Below are positions 48,481-60,669 of a stretch of 64,000 nucleotides of DNA, piece by piece (the first letter of the stretch is position 1; every line of letters starts with the position of its first letter). Below the pieces are notes generated by a model. It made no database searches, was not told the origin of the DNA, and worked only from the letters and a program-made list of their open reading frames with translations. The stretch is from Sphaerolaimus hirsutus (lineage: Eukaryota; Nematoda; Chromadorea; Monhysterida; Sphaerolaimidae): positions 11,030,704-11,094,703 of the forward strand of contig OZ038452.1 of the NCBI GenBank assembly GCA_964036195.1. Reading direction: 5' to 3'. A program made the position numbers and the translations under genes.

Positions 48481-49016
48481 AGTTATTGTGATGGTTTTTT
48501 TCTTTTTTTTCTTCAGGGTTAGAATTTTCGAGAGACGAATGGATTTTACGGCGTAATGTTGACAATTGTACTGAGCACTGCTTGTTTTTGTTCCTATGGC
48601 TCATGTTTTATTTCCTTTGTTTTTTCCAATGTTGAATTGATTGAGGTTTTTCTGAGGTTAATTCTTTTCTAGTGCCTTTACGTATATCGTGAACTACGCA
48701 TAATCACGATCCAAATGTACCCAAATGTTACAGTCGTTCCAAAGATTGATTACAAATCAAAATGAGGTCATTTCCAGCACTTCTCGGGCGTTTCATTTTA
48801 CTACCGTTTCTGCCGAAATGTGTGTCACTTTTGCTGTTTGGACGCATCAAAATTATGCTGTTTAATTCATAAATCGTTATCAACCGCATCACTTGGCTGA
48901 CATGGGTTCACTTATTAGAGGTGTTGCCCCCCCCCCCCACAATTAGACCCCATAACAGTGTCACAACGGTCCAAATATTTCGCAGTTTTTGTCGGCCACG
49001 TGGTGTGTTATGTGAG
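48481..49016. other. ACSL 3' flank
   Basis: Presumed ACSL 3' UTR and terminator region. T-rich, with no canonical AATAAA in the first 500 nt; no repeat recognised. Confidence 0.35.
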
Positions 49017-50060
49017 CAACGATGGGTAAGTTCTCCAAAAAAAAACACTTTCTGTGTTTTGAGTTTTTCAAAAATGAATACCTGTTTCTTGAGTTTTTTC
49101 CAAAATATTTGAGTTTTCCCCCAAAAAATTCTGATTTACAGCATTTCGATCTGGAAACAGTGGTTTTCTTATAAAATATTGGTTTTGCACATGTTTTATC
49201 CCCACATAACATTTGTGTATTCATTCAAGTGTCAAAAAAGTCCATAAAAATGCCCACAATGAGGACATCAACATCACAACACCAGCAACAAAATGCTCAG
49301 AAACAACAATTTATGCAGTACTCCAAAATCCTTCAATGGATGTGCACTGTATGGAAGACTACAGAATTGATTTGAACTACAACTACCATATTACCTCGAA
49401 ATACCCCCACGGGGGTTTATTATTTTGTCAGAAAGTTTTGTAAGGATCATAGAAAATAGTAGACATTTCATACCCAAAACAGGTTATAAATGCGTACAAA
49501 CAGGATATATTTGAAATAAACATGTAGATAGCTACACAACCTAGTACAGTCTATGTGTAGCTGCGATGCAAATTAGCAGTAATGAATACACCATGTACAT
49601 TGGATACATGATGTAAATCATCCCGGAGGGGGGTATTTCGAGGGGGGCTTATTTTTTCACCAGTCCATTTTGAGGGGGGGTTAATTTGAGGTAATAAGGT
49701 ATACTTAAATGTTGAAACTTAAATTGTCAAATCCACCATGAGATGTGCAAGCCATCTTTAATTTCTTTTTTGTACCATTATAAAATATGAATAAATTATG
49801 TACATATTTACATACTATACATGCATATCTTATCTTGTTTAGTTTAACTGAATTAATGTGCATTCAACCGCTTCGCTGAAAAAAAAACACAAAAACTCAA
49901 AAAACTTTTCTGTGTTTCCGTGTTTCTGTGTTCTCCAAAAAAAAACTCATTTGAGTTTTGAGTTTTTCAAAATTTATGAGTTTCCGTGTTTCTGTGTAAA
50001 ACAAAAACACAGAAACTCAATGAGTTTCTGTGTTCAATTTCTGTGTTTTTTCCATCGTTG
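49017..50060. mobile_element. CAACGATGG element with CTCAAAAAAC arrays
   Basis: Ends CAACGATGGGTAAG and TTTTTTCCATCGTTG; interior words GTTTCTGTGTTTT and AAAACTCAAA. TSD TATGTGAG at 49009-49016; its partner is at 51540-51547, displaced by the foldback element inserted between. Hosts 49386-49699. Confidence 0.85.
49386..49699. mobile_element. CCGTATTTCC-type TA element
   Basis: TA-flanked; ends CCATATTACCTCGAAATACC and complement of CCTTATTACCTCAAATTAAC; nested in 49017-50060. Confidence 0.8.
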
Positions 50061-50062
50061 TA

Positions 50063-51539
50063 AACACCTTCCCGATCAAGTCTGGCACCCCATTTTTTAT
50101 TTTACTTCTGACGTCCTATCTCCTGTTCTAGGACGCGCCAGAAGCTGAAACTTGGGGTAGATATTGGCGCAACCCCTCTCTACTTCGCATAAATTGAAGG
50201 GGTCGCGGCAACCCCCTACAGGGTGGGTCGCCGAGTGCAAAAAAAAATTGCAGCTTTTTTAGTGTCCCACACAGGTCCCGCCCCCACTGATTTCTTTCAC
50301 TGCGGGTGCCGTACCTCCACATGTGGGAGGGGTATAAATCTAAAATTTTGGGGATGTGTCGCCAACACCCCTCCCCTACTATACACTGGCCAGGCGGTCT
50401 TTGGCAACTCACCACAGTGTGGGGTGCAAAGTTTAAAATTTATGTAAATGTTACTGTCCCACACAAGTACAGCATCCAATTGAATTTCAAAAAATGGACA
50501 CTTTTGTGTGGTTTTAACACTAATGTGGTTGACAATGTGAAATAAGCATGAAATATCCTCTAAAAAATACTTTATCCGACCTAAAACTGCCCACCACATG
50601 AACCCCTCCCCCCAAGTGGGTGACAAAAAAATCACTTTTTACAACTTTTTCATCAGACACTAGAACTGCTGGTTTACAATGATTTATATAGGAGGGTTAA
50701 AGGTTTCAAATTGTGTAAAAAACCTTACCTCAAAAATGCCTTCATAAGAAAATTTGCTGGGGGTGAATTTCAAATCGTGAATTTTGCTTTTTTTTTGTTC
50801 CTGCAATGATGTCATTTTTACAATTTGAAATTCACCCCCAGCAAATTTTCTTATGAAGGCATTTTTGAGGTAAGATTTTTTACACAACTTGAGACCTTTA
50901 ACCCTCCCCTATAAAGTATTGTAAACCAGCCGTTCAAGTGTCTAATAAAAAAGTTGTAAAAAGTGATTTTTTTGTCACCCACTTGGGGGAAGGGGTTCAT
51001 GTGGTGGCCAGTTTTAGGTCGGATAAGATATTTTTTAGAGGATATTTCATGCTTATTTCACATTGTCAACCACATTAGTGTTAAAACAACACAAAAGTGT
51101 CCATTTTTTGAAATTCAATTGGATGCTGGACTTGTGTGGGACAGTAACATTTTAATAAATTTTAAACGTTGCACCCCACACTGTGGTGAGTTGCCAAAAA
51201 CCGCCTGGCCAGTGTATAGTAGGGGAGGGGTGTTGGCGACACATCCCCAAAAATTTTAGATCTATAACCCTCCCACAGCTGGAGATACGGGACCCGCAGT
51301 GTAAGAAATCAACCGGGGGCCGGACCTGTGCGGGACAGTGAAAACGCTGCAAATTTTTTTCACGTATATGGCGACCCCCTCTATAGTGAGTCGCCGCTGC
51401 CCCATTCATTCATGCAGGGTAGTGGGGGGTAGCGCCTATATACCACCCACGTTTTAGTTTTCCACCCCTCCCGCAACCGGAGATATGGCCTGCGAAGTAA
51501 AAAAAAAAATAGGCGGCCGGACTTGATCGGGAAGGTGTT
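50063..51539. mobile_element. 1.48-kb foldback TA element, copy 1
   Basis: Ends AACACCTTCCCGATCAAG and complement, TA on both sides. The halves are inverted copies pivoting near 50790 (AAATTCACCCCCAGCAAA on both arms). Open frames on both strands mirror each other and resemble no protein I know. Confidence 0.88.
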
Positions 51540-51547
51540 TATGTGAG

Positions 51548-52005
51548 ACCTCAAATATTTCAAAATAGTTCGGAGTTCTAGATTTACTTTTTCAATACAT
51601 TTTTTTCTTTAAAATATTATTTAGTTTATTCGGTGTATTTCAGTATTGAAAATGCGGAATTTTTGTTTGGTGTACCCATGGCCAGGGACGTTTCAAGTAA
51701 ATATGTATTTAGCCGATAAATTCAATTGTGGCATGTATTTAGTTAACACAGAAATTATTATCGCTTTCGCCGGTTGCGACCGCCTCCCCTGGATACATCC
51801 TTGTGCACGGCAGAAATTGTACAATGTATTTAGAAAGGTTTCTTACAATGTGAATATTTTGTGGTAACTGCTTCAAAATGTAAAGCAACAGAACGGTACA
51901 TATCCACACTGCCTCCACGTTGGCACTGTTATACTCACTGAACCACACTCGATCGCATCGACTATTTCCATCACAAAAGCAACGACAACGATATCAGCGA
52001 AGGGC
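51548..52005. other. FBXO21 5' flank
   Basis: AT-rich; no repeat with clean ends. Presumed promoter and 5' UTR of FBXO21; no core element assigned. Confidence 0.35.
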
Positions 52006-55000
52006 ATGTCGGCGGCGGGGGTGCAGCAGCTGCCCGTCGAGGTGCTGGTGCAGATCCTGGCCCAGCCGGCGCTGTCCTGCCGCGACGTGCACAATGCCGC
52101 GCTCGCGTGCTCCAAGTTCGCCGCCGCGCTCCAGTGCAATGCGTTGTGGAAGCGCTTGTTTGAGAACCGGTTGGTGTCTGCTTGTTTTTCTTCTTGCACT
52201 GTGTGTGTGCTTTTCTGTGGGTCAGAGCGTTGTTGGTGGTGGGCGTGGGTCGGTGCCCAAGTAAAGTGCCCGTACTTGTGTACTTTACTTTTGCACCGGG
52301 CGGCTGTTTACTTGGGCAACACTTGTGCATTACTTGGGCATGGTTGCGTCGGGCCGGGGCGGCCGGGTTTACTAGGGCATCGCACTTCGCATGACATTTT
52401 ACACGACATTTTCCATGACTTTTGACACTTCGCGTGACATTTTACAGGGCATTTTCTATTACTTTTGACACTTCGCGTGACATTTGACTTTTGAAGGGCA
52501 TTTTCCAAGACTTTTGACACTTCGCATGATATTTTACACGGCATGATATTTTACACGGCCAGGCCGGTGCACAAGTAGACCCCCGCCGGTGCCCAAGTAA
52601 ACATCCGCCCAGTGCCCAAGTAAAGAGCCGCCCGGTGCCCAAGTACGGACACTTTACTTGTGCACCGGGCGTACTTGGGCACCGGAAATTATACTTGGGC
52701 ACCGGGCGTACTTGGGCACCGGTTTTACTTGGGCACCGGTTTTACTTGCGCACCGGCTCAGCGCCGTTGGTGGTGTTTCTCTGACCCTGTAGAATGCTGA
52801 ATCGACCAGAAGTTTTGTGAAATTTCTTGTAGCATGACATTTTACAGGGTCTGTATCTGGCCTGGAACGCGAAAATGCACTCCGGTGGTAGGTCCCACAG
52901 TGTCCACAACTGGGTTTTCCGATGCCTGGCACCCAATCGCTCTTGATGTCGTTCCATCTAATAATAACGCTGTGCATCTCCCTCACCGAACGGTTGAATT
53001 AACAAGTCACTCAACACGTGCAGCTTCACGACGGTCTACAACGTGTACTTCAAGCAGCGGTGGCACATTCGGCCGCCGTTCGGCGCGTCTTTGTCCCAGT
53101 GCGACTGGCGCCGCATGTTGCGCACGCACGCGCAGTTGGACAGGCAGCTGCGCACCTTGCTCGAGAACGAGGTCCAGCCGGGCTATTTGCACAGGCAGAC
53201 TGCCACCGTGCTGTATAGCTACTTTGACAGATGGTACGTCCAAGGGGCAGTTCCCGAAAATTGAGAAGTGAGAAGTAAAACGGCAAATGCGAAGTGAATT
53301 TAGAAGAAAATTGGCAAATGCGAAGTGAAATGGCAAGTAGATTGGCAAAAGCAAAGTAAAAAAGAAAAGGTAATTTCCCATTCGCTTTTGCCAATTCCTT
53401 CTCAATTCACTTCTCATTTCACTTCGCATTTGCCATTTGACTTATCATATCTCAATTTGCGGAACTGGCCCCAGGGGGCAGTTCCAAGCCCAGTAAAGTG
53501 TAAAGTCGACTGTCAAATGTCATGACAAATGCGAATCGAAACAAAAAGAAAAGATTTCGGAATTTCTGGAATTTCGACACCTTGTATGACATTTGTCAAG
53601 GGTTTGTGACATTTGTCAAGGTTGTATGACATTTGTCAAGGTTTTGTGACATTTGTCAAGGTTGTATGACATTTGTCATGGCATTTGAAACTTCACTTAA
53701 AACTTTACAGTGCTTTGAACTGGCGCCACTTCAACTCTGTTTATTTTGCATCTGTAATGGCAGTGTTAATTCGGAGTGTCGCCTTTCAGGATTCGTGTAT
53801 TTGCGGCGGAAATTCTGAACGACCCCATGGAATTAACTCCGATATTCGCTATTCTAGTGGGAATTATGCACGAGCAGCCGTGGTCAGTTGCTATATAATT
53901 GGTCACTGTCATTGATAGGTTCCCCCACACAAACCACTTTTGTACAGGAACATGAACCTTACAATGAAATTCTACGCGCGCCAGTGTTTCGACCGGCTCA
54001 CGCCGATCCTGTGGTCTGAAAAAATTTTGAATGCCGACAGTCTGGAAGATGGTAGGTGCTTTTCAATATCATTATATTCAGAGTTGAGTTCGGGGGTCCA
54101 ATAGATAACCGGGTTTCGCTAGATAGTTAGTATAGCTGCAGGAAACGTTCAGAAATTTATTTTAAAGCTAGAAAAGAACTAGTTTAGTTTAGTTTATTTC
54201 TGTTTGCTCCGATTTTGTATGAGACTACTAATGAAGTGCCATTATACATGAATCTCATCGGATCCTAATGTCGTTTGAACTTTTTTCGTTTTTAGTTGTT
54301 AAATTTTTTACCAGACTAGGGCTGGGCGGAGTTTATTAACGTAAATAACGTTTTCTCAATAACGCCAGTTTCGAAACCTCAAAAAAAATTTTTTCGCAGC
54401 TGTCTGGCTCTTGTCCAAGTGGCTTGGTCTGAGCCCTGAGAACGACACGTTTATTGCCCGAGGCAGCGAGCAGCTGAGACAGTGCCTCGATGAAGCAGCC
54501 CACCACGTTCTGTTGGTGCTGCAGCACAGCGACAAAGCGATCGCTGACAAAATCGCTTTGCTGCCACACAATCAAGGTCATTTGAATCTGAATGTAGTTT
54601 TCTTGTCAAGTATTATTGTTTGTGCCGATTAGCGTTCCAGAAATGTTTTTAGAACATATAATCAAATATAAATCTTAGAAACAATCAAATCTCTCTGAAA
54701 AAAAAACAGAGAAAAAATGAGAGATTTTTTGTATATTTTCTTCTCATAAAATCAAGATAATTGAATCTGGTTAAAATATAAATATAAATTCAGGATTTTT
54801 TATAAACACCTTCCCGATCAAGTCCGGCCCCCCATTTTTTATTTTACTTCTGATGTCCTATCTCCTGTTCTAGGACGCGCCAGAAGCTGAAACTTGGGGT
54901 AGATATTGGCGCAACCCCCCTCTACTTCGCATGAATTGAAGGGGTCGCGGTGACCCCCTACAGGGTGGGTTGCCGAGTGCAAAAAAAATTGCAGCTTTTT

Positions 55001-58000
55001 TAGTGTCCCACACAGGTCCGGCCCCCACTGATTGGTCCAGGTTTATACCCCCCCCCCCCCACCTGTGGGAGGGGTATAAACATAAAATTTTGGGGACGCG
55101 TCGCCAACACTCCTCCCCTACTATACACTGGCCAAGCGGTCTTTGGCAACTCACCACAGTGTGGGGTGCAAAGTTTAAAATTTATTAAAATGTTACTGTC
55201 CCACACAAGTACAGCATCCAATTGAATTTCAAAAAATGGACACTTTTGTGTTGTTTTAACACTAATGTGGTTGACAATGTGAAATAAGCATGAAATATCC
55301 TCTAAAAAATATCTTATCTGACCTAAAACTGCCCACCACATGAACCCCTCCCCCAAGTGGATGACAAAAAAATCACTTTTTACAACTTTTTCATCAGACA
55401 CTTGAACTGCTGGTTTACAATGATTTACAGAGGATGGTTAAAGGTTTCAAATTGTGTAAAAAACCTTACCTCAAAAACGCCTTCATAAGAAAATTTGCTG
55501 GGGGTGAATTTCAAATTGTGAATTTTGCCTATTTTTGTTCCCACAATGATGTCATTTTTACAATTTGAAATTCACCCCCAGCAAATTTTCTTATGAAGGC
55601 ATTTTTGAGGTAAGATTTTTTACACAACTTGAGACCTTTAACCCTCCCCTATAAATTATTGTAAACCAGCAGTTCAAGTGTCTAATAAAAAAGTTGTAAA
55701 AAGTGATTTTTTTGTCACCCACTTGGGGGAAGGGGTTCATGTGGTGGCCAGTTTTAGGTCGGATAAGATATTTTTTAGAGGATATTTCATGCTTATTTCA
55801 CATTGTCAACCACATAAGTGTTAAAACAACACAAAAGTGTCCATTTTTTGAAATTCAATTGGATGCTGGACTTGTGTGGGACAGTAACATTTTTAATAAT
55901 TTTAAACTTTGCACCCCACACTGTGGTGAGTTGCCAAAAACCGCCTGGCCAGTGTATAGTAGGGGAGGGGTGTTGGCGACACATCCCCAAAAATTTTAGA
56001 TCTATACCCCTCCCACAGCTGGAGATACGGGACCCGCAGTGTAAGAAATCAACCGGGGGCCGGACCTGTGCGGGACAGTGAAAACGCTGCAAATTTTTTT
56101 CACATATATGGCGACCCCCTCTATAGTGAGTCGCCGCTGCCCCATTTATTCATGTGGGGTAGTGGGGGGTTGCGCCTATATACCACCCAAGTTTTAGTTT
56201 TCCACCCCTCCCGCAACCGGAGATATGGCCTGCGAAGTGGAAAAAAAAATAGGCGGCCGGACTTGATCGGGAAGGTGTTTATGTCTAATATTCAAAACAT
56301 ATACATCTCCCACCATTTTTGGAACGCTAATGGGAATTGATTCTAATCTGCCACTTTCACTAATGGGAATTTCACTTTAGATTTTGACTGGCCCGGTTCC
56401 AGCGCCCAGTCCATAGTGAGAGCGATTTTGCAAGTGATGTGCACCATGAATCTAAAGGGCGACTGTGAGGATGACAGCGACATTAGGCCGCACAGGTGAG
56501 TTGACGTCGCCCTCTAAATTTTACTTTTTCACGTGCTCAAATCGAATATTTTTTCAGGCTGTGCCCATTGCGCTCCCTGTTGAATCAGTCAGCAGCTAGA
56601 CCTATTAGTGTCTGCATTATTTTGATCTTGTTGGCGAAGCGGCTGAAACTGTCAATTCAGCCAGTAAACATGCCGAACAGGTTTTTAGTTCGCTTCAAGA
56701 TCAGCGGTAATGGGTGAGCTGGGCAGTTGTGATCACAGTTGTTAAAATGTATTTACATTTACTCGAAAAATACATATACTCGAGTACTTTGTAAATATAT
56801 ATACTTTAAAAAAGTACCTGTACTCACCTGTACGCGTACTTTTGAAAAGTACACGTGTACAGAAAATGTAAATCGCTAAAAATCGCTCTCACATGTGAAA
56901 AAGTACTAACTTTTATATTTTCCAATTTTACATATTGTATTTATGACGAAAAGTACTCGCTGTTACATTTTCCCCATTAAAAAGTACCCGATTTTACATT
57001 TTCGTGTGGAAAAGGTTATTTACTCACTTGTACTCATGAGTACGGGTAAAAAAAGTATTTCACAGAGTTTTGTGATTTTTCAGAGATGGTGCTGTTTGGA
57101 CGTATGTTGATGCGTGGAGGCAAGCAGTGATGACCGAAGTGGAAGTGATTCGCTGGCACACCGCGAACATCGGCGGCGGCGCGCAGCAGTTAGGTGAAGT
57201 TCTTCGCGGACCTCCGGCTGCTATTATCGACGTTCGTTTTCCCTTTTCCGCCTTTTCGGAAACTCCGCCCCCCCCCAAAAAAAAGAAACAATTGGGGCGA
57301 CTTTTAGCCCAAAACTAAGTGGACTTGTCGACTTCTTGCCCATTTTTTTGCATTTTTCTCAAAAAATGTCAAATCTGACACTACATTTATGGGCATGTGA
57401 GGTCAAAAAATTAATGGAAAATAGTGAAAAATGTACGTGAGTAGCCCCAGATGACGTTTCCGGGATTAACTCGAACTTTTCAATATTTTCAGACTTGTCG
57501 ACTTCTAGAATTGGGCGCCTCAATTTCGCCGCCTCGTCGCAGATTATCGAGCGCATCGTGAACAACGTGCTGACCGCCGACTTCGACTACTCGCCCAACG
57601 AGCGCCTGTTCATGCGCGCGACCGAGTTCCTGCTGCAGCTGCACGAGTGGCGCAGCGCGACGCAGCGAGCCACGCCGCATCCGCACGGCGGCAGGGCCGG
57701 CTGGCGCATCAAGAGGGAGCTCGCCGGGTGGTACATCAACGGCGGCACCAATTTGGATAGAGTTAGTGCAGTCACGATTGGGGTCCAAACGCGATCCCGA
57801 TTCCCGAAAAATTCCGGAATTCCGTCCCGATCCCGAAACCTCAATCCCGATCCCGATCCTGTAATTTAAAAAGCCAATCCCGATCCCGAAAAGTCAATCC
57901 CGTTTGAACCCTAGTCACGATCCATCAAATCACACCGTGTGAAAATTTGGGGTGGTCTTTGTGATGTCAGGTAGAGTCGATGTTGGCGCCGCTGCGTCGC

Positions 58001-58820
58001 GACACGTCCGGCGGCTGCCCGTTCATGTCGTCCGTGCGCGACGTGGCCATGCAGTTGCCGAGCATTCGACGCGGCTTCGGCGGCGACGACGTGGTGTCCA
58101 ACGCGACGCCCTTGCACCAGAAGCTGCGCCAGCCCGGCGTGCTGTTCAGCGTGGGCATGGTCATGCGCCACAAGCGGTACGACTATCGATGCGTGATTTA
58201 CGGCTGGGACCCGGTTTGCGGTGCTGGTTTGGAGTGGCAGCAGCGAATGAACGTCCAAAGTTTGCCCGATGGAGCGCAGCAGCCGTTTTACAACGTGCAC
58301 GCAGGCGATGGCAGTTCCAGATACGCGGCGCAAGGTTGGCTCCTTTGTTCATTGTCCTCCATTGGCAGCCAGTACACTAGTTGACACATGTCTGTCAACT
58401 GGTCTGTGTCAACTCAGATTTCGGCTTCACGTATCTTCCGATGCACTGCTTGCAGCAATGTTACATAAATATTACGGCAAGTGCATTGGCGCTCTGCGAC
58501 ACGTGAAGCCAGAATCTGAGTTGACACAGAACAGTTGACAGACATGTGTCAACTAGTGTATGGGCCTCCATTAACTACGGTTTCAAATCGCAGAGAACCT
58601 GGAACCGGTGCTGTTGACGCTGACCGAAGCTGAACTCTTGCCAATCCGCCACGGTCATGTGCTGAAATATTTTGAAAGTTATCACGGTGACCGCTATAAA
58701 ATGAACGGCAGTTGTTTAAATGACTATCCCGAGGACTGGAATGCCTGTCAGACTTTTCTGGCCGAGTTGTATGAGAAGAAGAATATTACGCAGCCAGTAT
58801 TGTTAAAGTGGGTGGGTTAG
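52006..58820 (+). CDS. FBXO21: F-box only protein 21
   Basis: Substrate receptor of an SCF (SKP1-CUL1-F-box) ubiquitin ligase. Exons: 52006-52169, 53024-53233, 53790-53882, 53948-54051, 54400-54576, 56381-56495, 56558-56713, 57084-57193, 57493-57761, 57971-58334, 58594-58820; 1989 nt, 662 aa (human about 628). The N-terminus is an F-box (LPVEVLVQILAQPALSCRDV, residues 9 to ~50). The middle corresponds to the SirB1-like transglutaminase-core region, recognised mainly by position; PISVCIILILLAKRLKLSIQ fits its conserved core. Exon 10 is the diagnostic YccV/hemimethylated-DNA-binding-like domain: FSVGMVMRHKRYDYRCVIYG, WDPVCGAGLEW, MNVQSLPDGAQQPFYNV, residues ~523-600. The last exon begins ENLEPV, as in vertebrates, and ends in TAG. 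The start is the ATG 27 nt before the F-box. The central region is poorly conserved and has an extra segment between exons 9 and 10 compared with human. Confidence 0.93.
52242..52766. mobile_element. GGTGCCCAAGTAAA-array element
   Basis: Arrays of GGTGCCCAAGTAAA and its complement at both ends and GACATTTTACACG words in the middle; flanked by direct repeats TTGGTGGTG. Related to the GTGCACAAG element at 10703. In FBXO21 intron 1. Confidence 0.75.
53245..53490. mobile_element. GGGGCAGTTCC palindromic element
   Basis: Arms GGGGCAGTTCCCGAAAATTG and CAATTTGCGGAACTGGCCCC, filled with GCAAATGCGAAGTGAA words inverted in the right half. Confidence 0.6.
53491..53712. repeat. TGACATTTGTCAAGG tandem repeat
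   Basis: About five copies of ATGACATTTGTCAAGGTT(T/G) between GTAAAGTGTAAAG-like ends, in FBXO21 intron 2. Confidence 0.6.
54805..56279. mobile_element. 1.48-kb foldback TA element, copy 2
   Basis: Same structure and nearly the same sequence as 50063-51539, TA-flanked; inside FBXO21 intron 5. Confidence 0.88.
56745..57065. mobile_element. AAAAGTAC/GAGTAC-rich element
   Basis: Words ACTCGAGTACTTTG, AAAAAGTACCTGTACTC and CATGAGTACGGGTAAA; related to 40935-41820; FBXO21 intron 7. Confidence 0.5.
57779..57913. mobile_element. GGGATC-array hAT-like element
   Basis: 135 bp; worn left end TGGGGTCCAAACG, good right end CGTTTGAACCCTA; perfect 8-bp TSD GTCACGAT. Lies 17 bp past the FBXO21 exon 9 donor. 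Confidence 0.88.
58364..58569. mobile_element. CTAGTTGACACATG palindromic element
   Basis: Arms ACACTAGTTGACACATGTCT and complement; 3-bp TSD ATT; fills FBXO21 intron 10, ending 24 bp before the last exon. Confidence 0.78.
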
Positions 58821-60669
58821 GTAAATAGTATTCTAGTTGGTAATTGTGATGTTGTTTGTTGAAGTGTTTCTGGCAGACAAGAATCAGCTTACAGCTAGGT
58901 GCCGCACATACACGTTTTGACTATTTAATGGGTTGGATGTTGCATTCCATTGACTTATTGGCTTGAGTTTTGTCTGTCCACCAGAATTTGTAAATTACGG
59001 ATATTTTTGGAAAACGTAAGCATTTGGACATTGTATCAACGTAGTGAAAAATCGGCATAAATAATGTCAATCTGTTGAAATTTCAACTGAAGTAGCTGCA
59101 CGAACCAGTGAATAGTCACAATGTTTAGCTGTGCTACAAATTTGCGGCCAGTAATTCGTCACAAACCATTTTTCATGTCACTTGTCCACTTGCTGAACTT
59201 AACACAATGTTTTCGAATTTTGTTGAGCGTATTTTATATATAAGAAACAGTTATTCTTAAACGGTGATTTGTAATGCGGATTAATCTTAAGAGGTTATTC
59301 GAGAGGGGGTTTATATTTCCCAGGCACACATAGACCTGGAGGTATTCCGAGGGGGGTAAATTTCAGGTAATGCGCTATATATTTGCATTAATATATATAT
59401 TTTTGAATAATTCTCTATTTATTTTTTAGATGGGATGTGATTCATTTGAGTTCAAAGTGTGCATGCAGAGTGTGGAGTTTCCACAGTTTTAATTGAATAT
59501 TTACTTACGTTAACCTTTTTACGCTCTCCTGCTACCCGGATAAATGTTACAGGTAGCGTAGCACAGTGTATTGGTAAATGTTTTTAAATGCAAATATTTA
59601 AGTATAAAATGGTATTCCGGGCAAACGTAAACACGCTTTCGCAATTCTACGGTCCAGGCCGTTTGTTTACACTTGAAATGTGATAATTGATTTGTTTAGA
59701 TAGAGCTTCTTCTCGCGGCTGCGGCAAAATAGCACTATAGCAGTTGTTTATTATGTAAAAATGCGCCACAAGCGCCTTTTCAAGCCTAGCTACGCGATCC
59801 ATGGTGATTTTTGTTTTGGTCCAGCGCCAGGCGCTTTTGTACTGGGCGTCACGAAAATATCGCGTCAAACACCTACAGCGCCATAGCGCATTTTAAAGCC
59901 ATGGTTCCGAAAGGTCTGATCGCTACATGTGTATGGCGCTTTTTGCTTTATCACTAGCCGTGTTCCTATTTGTAAACATCTGTTTATTATACTGTTTATG
60001 CATTGATTATTTATTTATTCAGACCAATCCCGCACCCTGTAAAATGCCACACTGTCAGTGAAAAAGCATGTACCTGTTATGAGCATTGGAGATTTAATTG
60101 TGACTTTAAATCTTTTATATTTGACATGACATTTTAAGGGTGCAAGATTGCATATTTACATACCGTGTGATTAATATTTACGTTATTATATTTATTTGTA
60201 TTCATATTAGACGGAAGTCTCTTCTATTAAAAGTACAGAAAAAAGTACAACCTTTCACACTAAAAATGCCTCTAACCCAATGAAACCCACCACAAATCGT
60301 AAAGTGCAGGAGAAATTGCGCGTTTACGCGCAAAAAATTCAAAATACCTAGTGCTTAGTAATAAAAATTTTGGCCAAGGTTTTAAAAAAAAAACGGTTTC
60401 GATGGTCGGGTTTTTTTTTAATAAAACCTTTTTTTATTACAAAAAAAACCCTGGCCAACCCTAGCTCTATGTATTTATTGCTGTATAATTTTATGGATTA
60501 CATGGATTTTTTGTTGAAGGAAGCAGAATAAATACTCCCTGTAAACTGGATTTCTTTTGAAGTACTTCACAGTTGCACTGGCAGATAAGCCGCCCTTTAC
60601 TTTGCTATATGCATGCACAATACCAATAACGCCGTAACCACTAGCACACTCGTCTCGCCGCCTAGGTCC
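58821..60669. other. FBXO21-OPLAH intergenic stretch
   Basis: No coding exon seen. Holds a worn TA element (59280-59375, GGTTATTCGAGAGGGGG), a CCCTGTAAAATG repeat (60022-60160) and the right part of a GGCCAACCCTA element (60220-60464). A GCGCCAGGCGC / CGCCATAGCGC-containing block lies near 59820-59940. Confidence 0.4.
60220..60464. mobile_element. GGCCAACCCTA-ended element, right part
   Basis: AAAACGGTTTCGATGG, AATAAAACCTTTTTTT and terminal GGCCAACCCTA, like the right half of 27793-29144; no left end found. Confidence 0.55.

Noticed and set aside
49858-50148. 96-codon frame with repeated Phe/Cys/Val
   Set aside because: It is produced by GTTTCTGTGTTTT words at the right end of a transposon.
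50063-56279. Open frames of 70-130 codons on both strands of the 1.48-kb elements
   Set aside because: The frames mirror each other because the element is an inverted repeat; they match no protein family I know and contain no transposase signature.
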